Source: Methanofollis liminatans DSM 4140 (GTDB taxonomy: Archaea; Halobacteriota; Methanomicrobia; Methanomicrobiales; Methanofollaceae). From it: 64,000 bases of DNA. Of this stretch, positions 61,406 to 64,000 are shown piece by piece. The notes under the pieces are model-generated. The model had not been told where the DNA came from. It was given only the letters and a program-made list of their open reading frames with translations, and ran no database searches. The stretch is taken from positions 496,001 to 560,000 of the forward strand of contig NZ_CM001555.1 of NCBI RefSeq assembly GCF_000275865.1, written 5' to 3'. The translations under genes were made by a program, and so were the position numbers. Position 1 is the first letter of the stretch. Each line of letters begins with the position of its first letter.

Positions 61406-62168
61406 CCTGCCTGACCGTGAACTCGCCGTAATGGAAGACGCTTGCCGCAAGGCAGGCGTCCGCTTTTCCCTGGACGAACCCGTCGTAAAAGTGTTCGAGC
61501 GTCCCGACGCCGCCGCTCGCGATCACCGGGATGCCGACGCCCTCCGAGATGGCGCGGGTGATCGGGATGTCGAACCCCTCTTTTGTGCCGTCGGTCTCCA
61601 TGCTGGTCAGGAGGATCTCGCCGGCCCCGCGCTCCTCGACCTCCTTTGCCCACCTGACCGCGTCGATCCCGGTCGGGTGCGATCCGCCCATCGTCACCAC
61701 CTCGTACCAGACCTCGCGGCCGTCGGCGAGGACCACCGGCGTCTTCCCCTCCTGCATCACGGGGTTCGCCCTGACATCGATCGCCACGACGATGCACTGC
61801 GTCCCGAACCGCGCCGCCGCACGGTCGATGAGGGATGGGTCGGTGACGGCGCTCGTATTGATCGAGACCTTGTCGGCCCCGGCCCGCAACGTCTGCTGGA
61901 TATCGTCGACGCTCCTGATCCCGCCGCCGACGGTGAGCGGGAGGAAGAGCTGGTCGGCCGCGCGCTCGATCACCGAGAGGATCGTGCCGCGGTTCTCCTT
62001 CGATGCGGTGATGTCCAGAAAGACCACCTCGTCGGCTCCCTGTTCGTTGTAGCGCGCTGCGAGCTCCACCGGGTCGCCGGCGTCCCTGAGCCCCTCGAAG
62101 TGCGTCCCCTTTACGACCCTGCCGTCCTTGATGTCGAGGCAGGGGATGATCCGTCTGGTGAGTGCCAT
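61362..62168 (-). CDS. hisF: Imidazole glycerol phosphate synthase cyclase subunit
   Basis: HisF closes the imidazole ring in histidine biosynthesis using ammonia from HisH. The 268-residue beta/alpha barrel has the catalytic Asp in [12 protein letters not shown] (residue 11) and VVAIDVRAN, with phosphate loops VGGGIRS and [11 protein letters not shown]. No other his gene is nearby. It converges on pheT with a 44-base overlap of coding sequence. Confidence 0.95.
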   Translation of the reverse strand: MALTRRIIPCLDIKDGRVVKGTHFEGLRDAGDPVELAARYNEQGADEVVFLDITASKENRGTILSVIERAADQLFLPLTVGGGIRSVDDIQQTLRAGADKVSINTSAVTDPSLIDRAAARFGTQCIVVAIDVRANPVMQEGKTPVVLADGREVWYEVVTMGGSHPTGIDAVRWAKEVEERGAGEILLTSMETDGTKEGFDIPITRAISEGVGIPVIASGGVGTLEHFYDGFVQGKADACLAASVFHYGEFTVRQVKEYLAARGIPVRL

Positions 62169-62280
62169 GCGAAGTTTCTCTGGCGGCCGGGATTATCAGC
62201 GTTTGGGAGGGGTCGGCGGGTTTTGCGCACCCTTGAAGTGCTCGGCGTCCAATGATATGGGAGGAGGCTGTGGCAACCAT

Positions 62281-63507
62281 ATGACGACAGGCCAGCAGAA
62301 GATGGACTGGGCCAGGCAGTATATGCCGGTGCTCAGGAGCATTCGAGAGGAATTCGAGAGAGAAAAGCCGCTTGCGGGCGTGACCATCGGGATGGCCCTG
62401 CACGTGGAGGCGAAGACCGCCGTCCTGGTCGAGACCCTTGCGGCCGGCGGGGCCGAGGTGTACATCACCGGCTGCAACCCCCTCTCCACGCAGGACGATG
62501 TGGCAGAGGCCCTGAATCAGGTTAAGGGCGTGCACTGCTATGCGAAACGCGCCTGCTCCAACGAGGAGTACTACGCGGCGATCAACCGGGTGCTCGACGC
62601 CCGTCCCTCGATCACGATCGACGACGGCATGGACCTGATCTTCGAGATCCACACCCGCAGACAGGACGTCCTCGACGGCGTCGTCGGCGGGTGCGAGGAG
62701 ACGACGACCGGGATCCACCGTCTCCGCTCGATGGCGGCTGAAGGGGCCCTGAAGTTCCCGGTGATCGCCGTGAACGACACCCCGATGAAGCGTCACTTCG
62801 ACAATGTCCACGGCACCGGCGAGAGCTCGCTCTCGTCGATCATGGTGACCACGAACTGCCTGCTTGCGGGCAAGCACCTCGTCGTCGCCGGCTACGGTTT
62901 CTGCGGCCGCGGCGTGGCGCGGAAGGCCCGCGGCCTTGGTGCCCAGGTGATCGTCACCGAGGTAGACCCAAGGCGTGCGCTTGAGGCGCATATGGAGGGC
63001 TTTGTCGTGATGCCGATGGACGAGGCGGCGAAGGTCGGCGAGATCTTCATCACCACCACGGGAAACACCTCCATCCTGACCGAACGGCACTTCGCCCTGA
63101 TGCAGAGCGGGGCGATCCTCTCCAATGCCGGGCACTTCAACGTCGAGATCGATGTGAAGTGGCTGGAGGAGCACGCCGACGCCATCGAGCGCCGGGACGG
63201 GATCGACACCTACGATATTTTCGGGAAGCAGATCCACGTCCTGGCCGAGGGGCGCCTGGTCAACCTGGCAACGCCGAAGGGGATGGGTCACCCGATCGAG
63301 GTGATGGACCTCTCCTTCGCCCTTCAGGCGCTCTCGGCCCGGTACATGGTCGAGCATGGAAAGGACCTCGTCCCGGGCGTGTACGACGTCCCGAACGCCA
63401 TCGACGAGGAGGTGGCGGAGAGAAAACTTGCCGCCCTCGGGATCGCGATCGACTCGCTCAGCGAGGAGCAGACGCACTATATGTCTGCCTGGAATATCGG
63501 CACATAA
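62281..63507 (+). CDS. ahcY: S-adenosylhomocysteine/S-inosylhomocysteine hydrolase
   Basis: This enzyme removes the product of SAM-dependent methylation. The 408-residue protein has TGCNPLSTQDDVAEAL, VNDTPMKRHFDNVHGTGES and the NAD-binding GYGFCGRGVARKARGLG. It ends THYMSAWNIGT. In Methanocaldococcus the homologue prefers S-inosylhomocysteine, made by a deaminase, and that may apply here. I chose the ATG at 62281 (MTTGQQKMDWARQY). An in-frame ATG at 62257 is possible. GGGAGGAGG lies upstream. Confidence 0.92.
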   Translation: MTTGQQKMDWARQYMPVLRSIREEFEREKPLAGVTIGMALHVEAKTAVLVETLAAGGAEVYITGCNPLSTQDDVAEALNQVKGVHCYAKRACSNEEYYAAINRVLDARPSITIDDGMDLIFEIHTRRQDVLDGVVGGCEETTTGIHRLRSMAAEGALKFPVIAVNDTPMKRHFDNVHGTGESSLSSIMVTTNCLLAGKHLVVAGYGFCGRGVARKARGLGAQVIVTEVDPRRALEAHMEGFVVMPMDEAAKVGEIFITTTGNTSILTERHFALMQSGAILSNAGHFNVEIDVKWLEEHADAIERRDGIDTYDIFGKQIHVLAEGRLVNLATPKGMGHPIEVMDLSFALQALSARYMVEHGKDLVPGVYDVPNAIDEEVAERKLAALGIAIDSLSEEQTHYMSAWNIGT

Positions 63508-63711
63508 TTATTGTGTGGGGTTTTTCTCCCCTTTTTTCTGGCGCCTCATAATCGCCTGCCCTGCCTTCAGGGGAGTGTCGATGAGGTTCAAAACCGATGC
63601 CTGGTTGGTTTCCCCCAGAAATCTGATCATAGCATACACATTTCCATTGTTCCACCCTGAAATGGAAATGGTATTATATCGTGAAGATTATGATCGGTCG
63701 GGGGACTGGAA
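63508..63711. other. Intergenic region before the DUF2769 gene
   Basis: T-rich tracts just after ahcY (GGTTTTTCTCCCCTTTTTTC) probably terminate it. A TATA-like TATTATATCG lies near 63672-63681, about 35 bases before the next start. Confidence 0.45.
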
Positions 63712-63963
63712 ATGGAGCAGACTGAGTTGTCCATGGAAGAGAAGAAGCAGATGGTTCTTTCGATGTGCATCTGCAAGACATGCCCGAGCTGGAAGGAGTG
63801 CGGCGAGCCCGGAGGTTTCTGTTTTCCCTTGATTGGTAAAAGCAGGTGCATCGATGAGGAGAAGGGGTGTATCTGCGGCGGGTGTCCGGTTTACTCAGAA
63901 ATGGGGCTTTCTCACATCTATTACTGTCTTCTGGGTTCGGAAAAAGAACAGTCGGGCGTTTGA
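63712..63963 (+). CDS. DUF2769 family cysteine-rich protein
   Basis: This 83-residue protein has nine cysteines in the pattern CICKTCPSWKECGE, GFCF, CIDEEKGCICGGCPV and YYCLLG, matching the DUF2769 family found mainly in methanogens. The cysteines suggest zinc or an iron-sulfur cluster, but the function is unknown. The ATG at 63712 lies after GGGGACTGG. A TATA-like element near 63675 suggests a short leader. Confidence 0.82.
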   Translation: MEQTELSMEEKKQMVLSMCICKTCPSWKECGEPGGFCFPLIGKSRCIDEEKGCICGGCPVYSEMGLSHIYYCLLGSEKEQSGV

Positions 63964-63981
63964 GATCAGGAAGGTGTCGAA

Positions 63982-64000
63982 ATGGTGAGATATCGGTGTA
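63982..64000 (+). CDS. Possible gene start cut by the right edge
   Basis: ATG at 63982 follows GGAAGGTG with normal spacing and opens MVRYRC before the window ends. It lies 18 bases after the DUF2769 stop, so a co-transcribed gene is likely. Too short to identify. Confidence 0.4.

Noticed and set aside
61162-63477. A 771-codon minus-strand open frame over hisF and ahcY
   Set aside because: Its composition is that of reversed coding DNA, and both strands carry recognised genes (hisF in another frame, ahcY on the plus strand).

Overview
This window is a GC-rich (about 60% by eye) piece of a methanogenic archaeon. It encodes methyl-coenzyme M reductase, Mtr methyltransferase and a tungsten/molybdenum formylmethanofuran dehydrogenase. 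The McrA sequence, the HdrABC-MvhD set without hydrogenase genes, and the aks, nif and FprA genes fit the order Methanomicrobiales (Methanofollis/Methanoculleus-like). That placement is an inference from sequence character, not a database match. Promoters look archaeal (BRE/TATA), several ribosome binding sites are strong (GAGGTG, GGAGG), and some genes look leaderless.

Layout. 0.2-3.1 kb (+): an iron-siderophore/cobalamin type ABC permease, its ATPase with an unusual C-terminal extension, and a TIM-barrel protein. 3.5-9.1 kb (-): mtrE-D-C-B-A-F-(A-G fusion)-H. 9.3-14.2 kb (-): mcrBDCGA. 14.6-24.2 kb (-): one operon fwdG-fwdF-hdrC-hdrB-hdrA-mvhD-fwdD-fwdB-fwdA-fwdC. 24.6-25.5 kb (+): ftr. So 22 kb holds the CO2-reducing entry step, formyl transfer, methyl transfer, methane release and heterodisulfide recycling.

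25.5-26.35 kb is a gene-free, repeat-bearing stretch. 26.35-34.8 kb (+) is a tightly overlapping nine-gene operon: two TiaS-kinase-like proteins (methanogenesis marker 11 type), a radical SAM enzyme, a ThDP enzyme, aksA, aksD, aksE, an unrecognised protein and aksF. The aks genes build 2-oxosuberate for coenzyme B. The other genes are candidates for the uncharacterised later steps, and this is the best lead in the window for an undescribed system.

34.85-37.7 kb (-): a VOC protein and modABC molybdate uptake. 37.8-46.15 kb (-): nifH-I1-I2-D-K-E-N, a 2Fe-2S ferredoxin and an AnfO-like protein. The nif operon is preceded by a GGAA-N6-TTCC operator of the NrpR type and a palindromic TATA region. 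Molybdate uptake and homocitrate synthesis (aksA) next door would both serve the FeMo cofactor, and molybdate may also serve Fwd.

46.8-64 kb is mixed: endonuclease IV, a CPBP membrane protease, a CheY-CheC-PAS signalling operon, a HTH-4VR regulator facing an F420H2 oxidase (FprA) across a symmetric operator, membrane proteins and a phosphoesterase. It continues with an endA-trpS-pheS-pheT operon, hisF, an S-adenosyl/S-inosylhomocysteine hydrolase and a DUF2769 protein. No tRNA, rRNA, CRISPR array, transposase or integrase was seen. A family of GC-rich hairpins recurs in the intergenic stretches.
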